64,000 nt of DNA from Gossypium raimondii (lineage: Eukaryota > Streptophyta > Magnoliopsida > Malvales > Malvaceae): NCBI RefSeq assembly GCF_025698545.1, contig NC_068571.1:37605733-37669732 (forward strand), in the 5' to 3' direction. Positions 45,617 through 57,250 of the stretch are shown here, in pieces. Positions within the stretch are counted from its first letter, which is position 1. Every line of letters starts with the position of its first letter. Both the position numbers and the translations under genes were made by a program. Under the pieces are notes generated by a model. The model was not told where the DNA came from. It made no database searches and saw only the letters and a program-made list of their open reading frames with translations.

Positions 45617-46610
45617 TGATTAGCTCAAATTCTAAGATGCTGAAATTTGCCGAGTTTGCTTAAGAAACACAGAGATGTATACAAAACTGATTAGTCAGGC
45701 CAAAATGATATGAAAAAGAGACTTACATATGTACATATTTAATTGCGATGGATTGGAAGACTAAAACATTTAGACAAATAATAATTTATAAGCAAAGGAG
45801 AGTTCCAAGTATCTTAAATGTGTTCTAATTTATGTACTTGGGTTTAATTAATGTAGCATGCAACAAAGTTTAGAATTTCAATTCTAATATTTTACTAAAA
45901 AGAACAAATGTTTTGTTACACGTATAGTATTTACAACCCTAAAAAACCAAAACTAATGTTTTATCTATATTCAGCTGGTTCTACTATTTTCTTGTTTTAC
46001 CAGCCATAGATTCGCGTGTGAGGGCTTCAATGGTCAAAACAAGAGAAACAATACAAATCATTGGTTAGAAGTTTCTTGGGGCTGGTAATTGACCACCACC
46101 AGTTGGCAATGGTTTATTGGTCAGGCTGTATGGTTCACGCCAAGAAAAGGAAATGGTGGTCCTGGCCTGCCCCATAAAGACTCCTAGATGCCGGGTGTAT
46201 GAGTAGTAAACTATGGATTATTATGCTTTACAAAATTCAATTCAAAGTAGGTAAGATGAGGGCAAAATTTGTAGGCGGCACAACTTGGGGCAATGGGACT
46301 TTTGAGGAAAAAGAGAAAATGCCAAACCAAAACCATATATAATGTCTTGATAATGTAATTAGATAATGAAAAAAAAGTAATTAGGTCATATATCATTTTA
46401 TTAAAAAAATTAAAAGAATATAAATATAAATAATTTTTTAAATAGAATAACGTTATTTGATTCATTTATATAAACATATATTATTAATACATAAAATGTA
46501 AATTAATATTTTTTTATAAAATAAGTAAGGATACTCTTAAGTATCAGACTCCCATAACATCATTAGTGACCTTATTCCACACACCAAGGAGGGCCTATCA
46601 AAGATTTGCA
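45617..46610. other. Upstream region of the U-box gene
   Basis: No gene seen. It holds the presumed promoter of the minus-strand U-box gene. The part beyond 46210 is AT-rich and lies next to the copia remnant. Confidence 0.45.
45783..45790 (-). promoter_or_regulatory. Candidate TATA box of the U-box gene
   Basis: TTATAAAT on the minus strand lies about 170 bases before the start codon, which would leave a leader of roughly 140 bases. It is the best TATA-like match in the upstream stretch I checked. No transcript evidence. Confidence 0.3.
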
Positions 46611-47536
46611 GTGTGATACTCTCAGTTTTTGAACATTATAAGAACCTCGATTTGCTCTCTGTCTAATTCGATGTTCAGACAAATGGTTAGACATGTGTTC
46701 AAACAATAGCTACTCAAACAGATGTTTGAACACAAGTTCGAACAAAACACCAGTATTAATTAAATAAGAGAAGGGGAGAAATAAATACAAGAGATTTGTT
46801 AATGCAATCCAGATTCACAAACCTACTCTACAGAGCCTTGCTTACTGAATGATTCTTATTCAACAATCTTCCGAATCACTTATTGGTTAAAGCCCAATCT
46901 ACCATTATACAAAGAAGTAATTGCAGCCCCAACAATGAACCCAATTATTACAAATCACTCAACCCAAATGACCTTACAATACCACTAGTAAAACTATCCA
47001 ATAACAAGCTTAACACAAGAGTGCAAAAATACCAAGTAAATGATACACAAATAGCTAGCCAAAAGCACTAAAAAAAGGCACTCCCATGTGTGCAGCACAA
47101 CAACCACCAAATTGCTCGCCAAAATCTATATTTTCGCCAAGTAGTTTTGATAAGATAAAACCCTTAATTATAATCTAAATATATATTTCCAATAATTATC
47201 GCAAAATAAATCCTTATCAACCAAGTAAAAACAATAGATAAATCACCAAATAAATAACTTCAAGAATAACTGTAAGTCTTATGGGATAAGATCTCATAGT
47301 CCCTTCAATCATCCAAATTTGACCACTATTGTTTGGGATGAAATAAAACACATTCAGGGACTCATTTGCTTATGGAGAAAACACTTGTGAAGGCCCAAGT
47401 AAAAAAGCCAACATTTCACATAAGTTGTCCCAAGGTCTTGTCTAAACAGTTGCTTAAACAATTGTTTAAACATGCAGTGTTCAAACAAGTGTTTGAAAAA
47501 GAGTCAATTTAGTCATGGACAACCTTGGTCCTAACA
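46611..47536 (-). repeat. Probable 3' LTR of the Sirevirus-like remnant
   Basis: On the minus strand it starts TGTTAGGACCAAGG directly after a purine tract. The other edge is less certain; TGTGATACTC at 46611 on the plus strand would give a TG...CA repeat of about 926 bp. It contains several inverted and direct copies of TGTTTGAACA and GTTTAAACA words. Confidence 0.5.
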
Positions 47537-48135
47537 ATCTCCCTTTTTGGCTTTTTGACAAAACATAAGCAAATGATTAGAACTCCCCTTATATTATCAT
47601 ACCATATAAACATATGAGATACCAAAAACAAATCAACATAACTCATAACAAATGACGTCCAATACACCAACATTGCTCATACAAGCGCACAAATTAAATT
47701 TCCCCCTTAAAAAATGACACTATAATAGCAAAATCATAAAAGCCAACAACAAGGATAAACCAACAAGCTCTCCTTAAAAAATACAACAACATTAGCAAAA
47801 ATCAACAACAACCAAACCATCAACTTGTCTCCCCCTTTTTGTCAAAAGGCTAAAAGAACCCCCTATTAGTTATGTTCTATTCCATTATTTGTTCAAACAT
47901 GAGTTTAAACATTTATGTTTGTTTCAGTTCAACATTTTCTTTCAAAAAGTAATGAACATCAACCCAGCTTTCAAATGAAGATAAATTCATCTACATGTAC
48001 TTCCAATCACTAAAAATGAATGCTTGCTAAAAAATTAGCCACCAAGTTAAATAATCTCAAATGCATGAACCATAGACAGCATAAACATGAATCACACCAT
48101 ACTAAAATCAACGAACTTTCTCCCTCTTACTCTAT
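47537..48135 (-). other. Multiple polypurine tracts upstream of the LTR
   Basis: Read on the minus strand, purine tracts occur at about 47537-47552 (AAAAAGGGAGAT), 47700 (TTTAAGGGGGAA), 47829-47850 (TTTTGACAAAAAGGGGGAGA) and 48120 (AGAGGGAGA). The TTTTGACA preface recurs. One tract would prime plus-strand synthesis. Multiplied tracts are a described sirevirus trait. Confidence 0.6.
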
Positions 48136-49712
48136 GCTCCTCTTGTTTGTTTTGCCTTAAGTTTATTTAAAAGGATAAGATGATACCTTTTCAATAACAA
48201 GGGTTGTAGCTCGTGGAATAATAAGTACCTCTTTCCACGAAATGGAGTATGTTTGACCTTCAAAATATCCTCAATATGATTAACGTAAATCACAACCTCG
48301 TGCTTCACTTGAGCATTAATAACTTGATAATATTTAAAGCTCAAATGCAGACTTCACACCAAATTATCTTATTCTTCTGCCTATCTTAACGATTGTTTGA
48401 ACAATTATTGCACTGGATTTAACTTTCCAAAAACCATTTTGGAACTTGAAACAATAAGGCCTAATATGGCCAACCTTTCCATAGTAATGACAAATAATTC
48501 TCTTTGTTTTATTCTTCCCTTTCGTTTTGTTGTAAACCAGTCGTTGTTTAAGTGATGTTCTATTCAGTGTTGCAACATTAGATTAAAAAATCATTGTTTT
48601 TCTCTATTTTTGATCTTTCATTAGCTTGTAACAATGAAAATTAATATGTTCGGCCTTTCCACAATAGAAACAAATATATCTCTATTTTTCTTTCACATGT
48701 CTCAAAAGAAGAAGTAGCAACCATCTTTTAGATTTAACAAAATTCGTAGGAGATATAGGTTCTTTTACTATGTTCATCATGACCAAGTTTAGATTGCACA
48801 ATAACAAATGACTAATCACTTTCTTTAATAGTTTCGTCAAGCATCTCATTAGCCTTTTTGAGATCAACATTTATATAATCCTTTTCTTGCACTTTCATTT
48901 TGAACTTTTCATTCTCATCCTTCAAGATGCACACTGCTTCACAAATTATCATTCATCAAACACACAATTTCCAACTTTTTAATCATTTGGAAATATGCAT
49001 TTTCAAGAGTGCCAATGTCACAGTCAAATTCTTTAGAAGTTTCACACGCTGTCTAAAAAAGTGTTTGAACAAGTTGGAAAAGCTACATAGTTTCCCAAAT
49101 CTTCATCCATATTAGAACTGTTCTCTCCATCACTCCGAGTGATAGTAATAGACTTCTTCTTCTTCTTGGTATTGGCATATTCATACTGGATATGACCATA
49201 ACCTTTGCATTTGAAACATTGAACAACCCTTTTCTTTGGTTCTGAATTCTCCCCCTTCATATGAATCTTTATTGTTCCACCAGAAACTAATTTTGTTCCC
49301 TTCTTAGAGGGTCTCTTCATGCTCTTTTGAGCAAGGCTAATTTCTTTTTGATCTCATCAATAGCCTCCTTAGTCAATTTTCTTATTTGATTAGGTCTTAA
49401 TTTTCATGCTTTGTTTCTCTAGATTTAGCTCAAAGGTTTTAAGTGAACCAATCAACTCATCCAATTTGAGAGTGGTGATATCTTTAGCTTCTTCTATTGC
49501 TACGACCTTGATAGCAAAATGTGTTAGCAGTGACATCGGAACTTTTCTCACCAATTTCAAATCAGAAAAACATTTACCAAGACAAAACGCCACATTAAAT
49601 ATGTCACATAATCTAGTATAGAAATTTTAAATAGTTTCATCTTCATTCATTTTAAGATTTTCAAACTTGGAAGTCAAGATTTGTAATATAGACATTTTGA
49701 CAATAACATTCA
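48136..49712 (-). pseudogene. Copia gag (UBN2-type) pseudogene
   Basis: Read leftward from 49712. It has MSILQILTSKFENLKMNEDE, a stop, then FNVAFCLGKCFSDLKLVRKV and AIEEAKDITTLKLDELIGSL, typical of copia-type gag. A zinc knuckle follows near 49210, C-x-x-C-x4-H with the last Cys replaced by Tyr (CFKCKGYGHIQYEY). A second appears near 48660 (CFYCGKAEHINFHC) and a decayed third near 48500 (CHYYGKVGHIRPYC). Many stops and shifts. Three knuckle-like motifs in one gag is unusual and may reflect two gag relics joined together. Confidence 0.7.
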
Positions 49713-51170
49713 TGTAACAACCTATTTTTCAATGGTGTTGAAAATGGTGGTTTTGGAACCCGATTTCTAACGAATGAGTCCATAAATATTATTGTTAAAT
49801 ATTTACGAGGTTAGTATAAGGTTTAATTAAATTTTTGGTTCTTTAATTTTTTCAATCGGGTAGTTAATTAAAGTACAATGACTAAATTGTAAAAGTAGTA
49901 ATAGTTAATCGCTATATATTTCAAATGCTTAAGAACTTATATAGTAATTTAAAATAGGGCCTAAAATGGTAATTAATCCATTTTAAAATTTTATTGTACG
50001 ATTGGTTTAATAAATTTTATAAATAATATTTAAATTATAATTATATTAAAGTTATAAAATAAAAATAATAAAAAGAAACATAAAACATGAAACAAAAGGA
50101 AAACATTTCCCATTTTTTATTTTCATGCATCGAGACCCCATTGTTGAAGAAGAGAGAATCGACCTTTGAGTTTCAAGCTTAGGTCCCTCAATTGGTGAGT
50201 TCGATTTAGTTTTTTTCTTGTAATTTTTATGTTTTGAGATCCCAGGAGCTTGATTTAGCTGACCCGTGTACTATTTTACAAAACTGTGAAAGGTTTAAAA
50301 AAAATCCATTGATGATTTCTCGAAGTTTTTGGTACTAAATTATCAAATTTTAAGCTTAGAAATGAAAAAAGGACTAATTTGTAAAGTAAAATTTGTTAGT
50401 TTTAAACAAAGGGACTAAAGTGTAAATATTTCAAATTGGTATGAAAATTTTGTAATTATTGATAATATAGGGATATAGAATGATGGAATTGAGATCGGTT
50501 TGAAATTGAAGATCAAATTTTAAAGTATAACAAATTTGATTTTAAGACTAAATTGAATAAAATAAAAAATTTAGGAACATTCAAAACTAAAATTAAATTG
50601 TCATATGCATAGAATAGAACGTTATAAAGTATTTGAAATTGATAATTAGAATGAACTATTATTAAAGATCGGAATTGAACCAACTAGAAGATAATCGGAA
50701 ATGAGAAAATTGTAGATTAGTCCCTAGCAAATTTCTTGTTGTCGCTTTTGTCAAGTAAGTTCATATGGAATTTACTATGTTATTTTACTTGTATTTTAAT
50801 TATAATTAGTGTATATTATCTTAGATTATTTGTAACATTGTTGGTTTGACATATGAGGATTAAATCGTAAAATATGAGATATATGATAAATACAAGTAAA
50901 TGGAATCAAATGGATGTGAAATGAAGTATGATTGAATGATATGTATATACTGCTTGAAGAAATGTTAAAATATTAGAAAAACACAAATGGTATTCGTTGG
51001 AACTTAGTAAATGTTATTAAGGTTCGAAGGAATTGGATGTTTGATCAGGGATTCCATAATCGATGGCTTGAGATCCAGCATGTGTGGTGGATTCTTTGAA
51101 GCTTATGTGAGCAACATCGAATCATTGGATACCAATGGTTTCGGGTAGTAATAAGATGTATAATGATTTG
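49713..51170 (+). repeat. Left LTR-like block of element D
   Basis: Begins TGTAACAACCTATTTTTC and shares scattered blocks with 52331 onward, for example AGTAAGTTCATATGG near 50755 against AGGTAAGTTCATATGG near 52875. Its inner edge is lost: it passes directly into integrase sequence near 51175. Confidence 0.6.
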
Positions 51171-51179
51171 AAACAATTG

Positions 51180-52320
51180 TACTAGTGGTCGGGAATGAAA
51201 AGAGAAATCGTTGAATACATGACAAAATGTCTAGTATGTCTGCAGGTCAAAGCAGAAAAAGAAAAATGAGAGTGACCTTTGTCACTGAAAAAGAAAAATG
51301 CAATCTGGGTAATATTTGACAGATTGACCAAATTGGCTCACTTGATTCCTATTAGAACAAATTACTCACTTGAGAAGTTGGTTGAAATTTACATTTATGT
51401 GATTTCCAGATTACACAATGTGCCACTGTCTATTATTTCAGATCGAGATCCAAGATTTACTTCTAAATTTTGGGGTAAGTTATATGAAGCCTTAGGCACA
51501 AAACTGAATTTTAGTACAACATACCATCCTTAGACTAACGGGCAACCAAAGCGAGTGATTCAGATACTAAAAAATATGTTATGTTGTGTGATTGAGTTTG
51601 AAGGCAGTTGAAAAAGATTTCTATCATTAGCTAAATTTGTGTATAATAAAAACTATCAATTGAGCATTAAAATGACACATCATGAAGCTTTATACGGTTG
51701 TAAATACAGAACTCCTCTGTGCTGGTCAAAGTTAAATGAAAGAAAGCTGGTAAGAACATATTTGATACGAGAAACAAAAGAAAAGGTCTGAATTATTCAA
51801 GATTATTTAAAAGTCGCATTTGATAGACATAAATCTTCTGTAGACTTGAAAAGAAAAGACATTGAATCTCAAATTAGTGATAAGGTATTCCTATAAGTTT
51901 TACCCTGGAAGAAATTTCTGCGTTTTGGCGCAAAAGGGAAGCTCAATTTGAGATTTATAGGGCTGTATGAGATTCTCAAAAGAATTGGACCTATAGCCTA
52001 TCGTTTAGCATGCCTTCAAAACTTGAAAATATTCACAATGTCTTTCATGTGTCAATGCTACGATGATATAGATCAGACTTTTTTCACATGATTTCTCTTG
52101 ACGAAATATAGTTACAGCCTAATTTGACGTATAATGAAGAACTGGTAAAGATGTTGGCTCAGGAAGTTAAAGAACAGAGAAATAAATGAGTGACATTAGA
52201 AAAATTAATATGGCACCCACACGGTACGAAAGAGGTTGCTTGAGAGCCAGAAGAGACTTGAAGAATCCTAATACTCACATCTTTTCTTAGGTAAATTTTG
52301 AGTACAAAATTTCTTAAGGG
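51180..52320 (+). pseudogene. Element D integrase remnant
   Basis: Opens inside the zinc-binding region (YMTKCLVCLQVKAEK, about 51216-51255). The core follows: [20 protein letters not shown] and [20 protein letters not shown]. The catalytic Glu position reads GQPKRVIQILKNML, so it is Lys. The C-terminal part has SSVDLKRKDIESQISDKVFL, WKKFLRFGAKGKLNLRFIG and a very decayed tail ending near NTHLFLGKF-like sequence at 52290. Several stops and shifts. Confidence 0.75.
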
Positions 52321-52330
52321 AAGAGAGAGT

Positions 52331-53357
52331 TGTAACAACTTGATTTTTAATGGTGTCAAAAATGACAATTCCTGAACCCCAGTTCCGTAGTTCAAGTAAT
52401 ATTTACGAGACTAGTATAGAAATATATATAAGTTTGATCTAGAAATTTTGTCAAATTAATAGTTAATTAAGGTACAAGGACTAAGTTGTCAAATTACTAT
52501 AGATTTTTTAAATAACTAAAGGATCAAAAGAGCATTTGAACCATGAAATTGATGTGAAATTTCTATAATAATAGATAATAGAGGTTCATAGAAGGAAGTG
52601 ATTGAGATTGATTTGAAACTAAAGCTCAAAATTGAAATTTATGGTCGTTTCTATTTTAGGGACTAAATTAAATAAAATGAAAAACTTAAGGGTATTCAAA
52701 AATAAAATTAAAGTGGTTCATGCATAGTATGGGATGATATAAAAGTGTTTGATATTGATAGATTGAATTGAATAATTGTATAGATCGGGAATTGAACCAA
52801 ACTAGAAATAATCAGGGAAAGGCCAAAATTATCGATTAGTCCTTGCAAATTCAAATTGTTTGATGATTTGACTAGGTAAGTTCATATGGTATGATTATGT
52901 TTAAATTGTTGTGTATTTGAACTACGAATGTGTATGTTGGGTTGAAATTTGGTTTGTTTGCAATTTGATGCAAAATGTGAGATTTAGACTAAACCATAAC
53001 AAAAATATTTATATATGTAAGTGTTGAAAATGCCCAGATGAATTTAGTAAAGGTTTTGTGCATGCTTGTACAGATTGACTACAGATGATTATCGAGATCC
53101 AACATTTGTTGCGGATTCAAAGATACATGTGACACAGGTTTAGCTTGGACTGGTAACCTAAAGTCCTTTTAAAGGTTTAGCCTGGATTGGTAACCTTACA
53201 TGTATATTTCATCATGCCAAACAATAAAATGTGTCATTAAATGTATAGCCTGGACTGGTAACTTGATGTCAATTTAAAGGTTTAGCCTGGACGGGTAACC
53301 TGACATGTTTATATTGATCTGCCGTAATTTAATACGCCAAACTAGGCTCTCCATTAC
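52331..53357 (+). repeat. Right LTR-like block of element D
   Basis: Begins TGTAACAACTTG after a purine tract. It contains the four-copy repeat at 53136-53310. Confidence 0.6.
53136..53310 (+). repeat. Four-copy LTR repeat
   Basis: Copies at about 53136, 53173, 53241 and 53278 share GGTTTAGCCTGGACTGGTAA followed by CCTGACATGT, spaced 37-68 bp. Confidence 0.8.
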
Positions 53358-53702
53358 ACTTAAAAGCTTATTCTCAAGCAATTTAGGTGTCTTTTATTTA
53401 CTTTTGTCGATTTTTAGCTTTTGTTGTTAATAAATTGTTTTTGTGAGTTTTATACACTTTTGAGACCCAAATTGGCCAAACGTGCCATGGGAAACCTAAC
53501 AATATGCTTTAGTGGTGTAAGGAGTTCATAATGACTCGAACTTGAAGAAAGCATCACTTAGATAGGGGTAGCACAATATTGCAGCATGGAAGTCGTGATA
53601 ACCTTGATAGTACTAAAGTGAGAAAAATTGAGGCCAACTACAGTGATATTACGATACCAAGACCCTCAAGCCTCCCAAGTTCAAGACTATTTTAGGTATC
53701 AT
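53358..53702. other. Unassigned spacer
   Basis: No ORF supported and no element edge recognised. Confidence 0.4.
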
Positions 53703-53970
53703 TGTCACACCCTATTCCTTTTCAACTTAGAAATTTGGAACAGCTAGGGGTTAAATTGAAATAGACTGTAAGCTGGCAGTCCCTACTGAACAATTAGAGA
53801 AATATAGAGGCTGGTTTGGACATAGATAAGTTCTAAATCTAGTTCGGTCAGATTAGAACTAGCTGGTCCCTTAGTGGGGGACAAAATGATTGTCAATGAA
53901 TGGTTTCTAAATGGTTGAAGACCGCGTGGGAAGGACTATAAATAGTTGGGTAATGACTTCTTGGAGAGAC
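53703..53970 (+). repeat. Start of an old LTR interrupted by element E
   Basis: Begins TGTCACACCCTATTCC and has a TATA-like GGACTATAAATAG near 53934-53946, as in a U3/R region. It stops at the TTA where the Harbinger element begins and appears to continue at 61011. An inference from context. Confidence 0.45.
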
Positions 53971-53973
53971 TTA

Positions 53974-54060
53974 CATCATGTTTGGTTGGGTGTAATGGAT
54001 TAGCCATTACACCCCTAATCCGTGGCCCCACCGATTACCCTATTTGGTTGGCTGTATTGC
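53974..54060 (+). repeat. Left TIR of element E and internal TIR-like copy
   Basis: The outer copy is 53974-53998. A second one, TATTTGGTTGGCTGTATTGC (54041-54060), also follows TTA plus CCC at 54035. Between them GTAATGGATTAGCCATTAC is a palindrome. Confidence 0.75.
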
Positions 54061-57000
54061 CCTAATACGGGCCTATTACGCTGCGGACGGATTCCCCATT
54101 TTCCCTTATGCAGCGCCGATTTGCAAATCCCTTCCAAAAAAAAGGATTACCTAATCGGTCCTCTTTTACCCTCCCAAGCCTCTCCCAAGCAGTCATCATC
54201 GAATCGATCTCCACCCACCCTCTCCTCCCAAAGATCGATGAAGTCGCCAATAACCAAAGCTCCAGTGGTCCCGACTTCCATCTTCGCATATTTCGCCGAC
54301 TCCACGGTCTCAGATCTTCGGAGGCTTTGAAGCGGCAAGTGAGTAATCTCCAGCCGGTCATCATTTCTCATCTTGGCATCTTTCCTCTCGCATGAATTAA
54401 TGGGTGTTATTGCAATTTTTTTATAAATACGATTGCGATTGTTTCATTCATGGTGTTAGTTTCTTGGTAAATCAAGATAGGGTTTCTTCTTTGGTTATGA
54501 TTTTTTTCATTATTTGTTTGGTTGCATTATTTGCTGGTTATGGTTTCGTTTCAACACTTAATCGATTTCCCTTTTCTCATTACAGGTTCTTTGTTCCAAC
54601 ACTTCTTCATCGCAGTCGTCCCCGATTTGCTCATTATAGGTTAGTTTTCCATTGGTATTCATGGTTTTGTTTGTATGTTTTCCCCGATTGCATGTTTGTA
54701 TTGCTGTAGCAGCATTTGTTGTTTCCTTTGTATGGTTTTGTTTGCATGTTTGTATTGCTCATTATAGCTTTTGTTTGTATGGTTATGGTTATTGCATGTT
54801 TGTATGGTTTTGTTGGTAAATAAAAAAAGCAACGTTTATCCGAAAAAAATCAAGTTTAGCTTTTGTTGCTAATTTTGCATGTTTGGATTCATTACCCTCC
54901 CGATTTAAAAATGCCAACTAGATAACAACAAATAATGCAACCAAACAAATAACGAAAAAAATAGTTTCAATACAGCTTATTACTAGATTACCCTGTTTGG
55001 TTATTCTTGCTGCCTCTAGTGAGAAAAAGACTTCCCCTGCTCTATTTCATCTTTACTTCCATGTTAAGTGCTATTTTGAATGATTTCATTTGTTAGAACT
55101 TAAATGGAATTTGATCTATCTGTTGGCTTTGCTGAAATGATGAATATAGTACAATAGGGATGCTTTGTATGTAAGGATTATTAGTACCATGAGGTCCAAG
55201 ATTTCTAATATGAACTGAGGAATCATATTCGTGAGCGAGACATCTCTATTGATATCATTTGCTCCGCTTGAATAGTTGTTGTTAGATATAATTTTTCTAT
55301 CTCTTGATTGTTTCTTCATTTACATGTGGTTTCACTCTGATTTTCCTTCTGTTTTGAGATGATATTCTCTATTGATTTTCATTTTCTCGCTAAAATATTC
55401 GTATTGATACAAGTGAGCAATGGAAATTGTCATTGCTTTCAATTCGCATGCTTTTTGATATTGTTGCAATGGAAATTGTCTCATTGTTTTCAATGAAACC
55501 TCAAATTGTTGCATTTGTTTTGATATTGTTCTTGATTTGTTCTGGAAATTGTTTTGATAGTCCGCTGGAAATTGTTCTTGATTTGTTAGTGAGTAGATGA
55601 TGAAACTGGAAATTGCAAGTATAGTAGGATATAGTTCTGTTATGATTTAGATTTGGAAATCAAATGCTGTAAACGAGTTACTTGAGCTATGATTTATATT
55701 CGATTAAGGGTTAATTATGTTGTTTTCTATTAAAGACTCAAATAATTATTGAATTATTTTACAAGGATTTTTTAGTTAATAAGCTCTTTGTTTTAAATTA
55801 TGTAAAACAATCAAATTTCAATTTCGATGCTTATATAATGTTCAATTTAAGTCAATTTAGAAGATGAATAATTAGGTATCAATATTTGTAATTAAATTTT
55901 TTAAGTATATGGTCTAATTGATATTTTTGATTTCGGGTTATTAAAATAAATATTAAAAGTGTTTTTTTAAAGAAAGTAGTATGTATTCAAATCTAAAGTT
56001 GAAAATAGGTTAAATGTTTTATTTGATATTTTAAAATTACAAAATAAATAATTATAGTTTGAATAATAATTATACTATAAAATTACTCAATTATTGGTGT
56101 ACCAATGCACCAAATTTTTACTAATATATAATTTATTAGTGAAAGCGTACATAAAAAAATTTTGATACAAATTTGATATATAATTTATTAGTGAAAGAGT
56201 ACATATAAAGAGTACATACAAATTTGATACTAATATATAATTATGTTCAACCTTTAATTGATACTATTCAAATAATAATAAAATGAGTTTGATAATGAAA
56301 TTTGATACAAAAGAAAAATAACAACAGATGATAGATGAATTGATGAAAAGAAGAAAGATGGATGGTGCTGGTGGTAAAGTGGTTGGATAGATAGTCTAGC
56401 CTTTTTTAGTGAATTTGTACCTGCTTTTAATTAACCCTGACTCATAATACCACTTACACAGTTTGTTTTTTCTCCTTTCATCCCTTTCTTATTTACTTGG
56501 GTTCTTAGTGCTAGTAGTGGTCTTAGCCGAGTTGGTAATAGTTGAAGACGATGTAGTTTGGTTAATATTGGAAGTTGATGTTCTAGTAGAATGTGTGGGA
56601 TTAGGTACTTGATTTAAGACAACCCACTTCCCAGAATCAATCTTAAAGAGCATTATGCCTACAAATAATGGGCTTAAATCACAATTATTTGTACATGTAA
56701 ATACAATACTACATTTCAATCTTTTCCAATCATAATTGCAAATACAATACTACTTTTTAATAATTATTTGTACATGTAAATGAGATAAAAGTTATATATA
56801 TTTTACAAAATTAAATTTAAATTTAAAATGTTATAAAAGTTTTAAAACTTCAATTTCATTATTAAACCAAATCCTCATTCTTCATTTTATTTGTTTTAAA
56901 ATTAGAAAACCTTAATTAAACTAATCATCAATAAATAAACTAATCAATGATCAAACTTTGAACATACTTTATGAAACCTTCAATTTCATTATACGAAATT

Positions 57001-57250
57001 ATATTTAAATTTAAATTTAAATTTAAATGTTCAAACTAATCAATGTTCAAACTTTGAACATGCTTTAATAAACTTTCATTATTGTTTGGGTGATTGATAA
57101 AGAAATGAAATTAAAGTTGCAACGATATCATTTAATAGATACTTTTTTGCTTCGTGTGTTCTAAATTTGTGCTGTTTATTTTTATTTGATATTGTGTAAT
57201 TGCAACTTCAATTCTTTGATAGTGTGTTCTAATTTTAATATGTTGCAGTA
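54061..57250 (+). other. Element E 5' region, non-coding
   Basis: A GC-richer stretch to about 54400 looks like an untranslated leader. From 54400 on it is T-rich and intron-like, with no supported ORF. GATTACCCTGTTTGGTT at about 54987 repeats 54033-54049 almost exactly, so a further TIR-like copy or a relic MITE edge lies inside. A minus-strand open stretch at 56489-56719 is unrecognised. Confidence 0.45.

Larger units (their letters stand above)
46611..49712 (-). mobile_element. Sirevirus-like Ty1/copia remnant, gag only
   Basis: A minus-strand copia fragment: a 3' LTR-like region (to 47536), several polypurine motifs, then decayed gag. No pol domain is present between the LTR and gag. The right side, which should hold the start of gag, the PBS and the 5' LTR, is cut off at 49713 where another LTR starts. 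Repeated ACAAAAAGGGGGAG motifs upstream of the 3' LTR are known from sireviruses. Confidence 0.65.
49713..53357 (+). mobile_element. Element D: gypsy deletion derivative (LTR, integrase, LTR)
   Basis: Two related LTR-like blocks start TGTAACAACC at 49713 and TGTAACAACT at 52331. They enclose only the integrase and chromodomain-side end of pol (about 51180-52320). Gag, protease, RT and RNase H are gone. A purine tract TTAAGGGAAGAGAGAGT precedes the second block. The two LTRs are clearly more divergent than those of elements A or C, so they may be very old or come from two related elements. The right edge (about 53357, ...CCATTACA) is a guess. Confidence 0.65.

Noticed and set aside
54022..54709. 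Overlapping open frames near the left end of element E on both strands
   Set aside because: The GC-richer leader opens several frames by chance; none resembles a known product and none is continuous with the transposase.
56489..56719. Minus-strand 76-codon ORF as a captured gene in element E
   Set aside because: Thr/Ser-rich, unrecognised and short; no splice or domain support.
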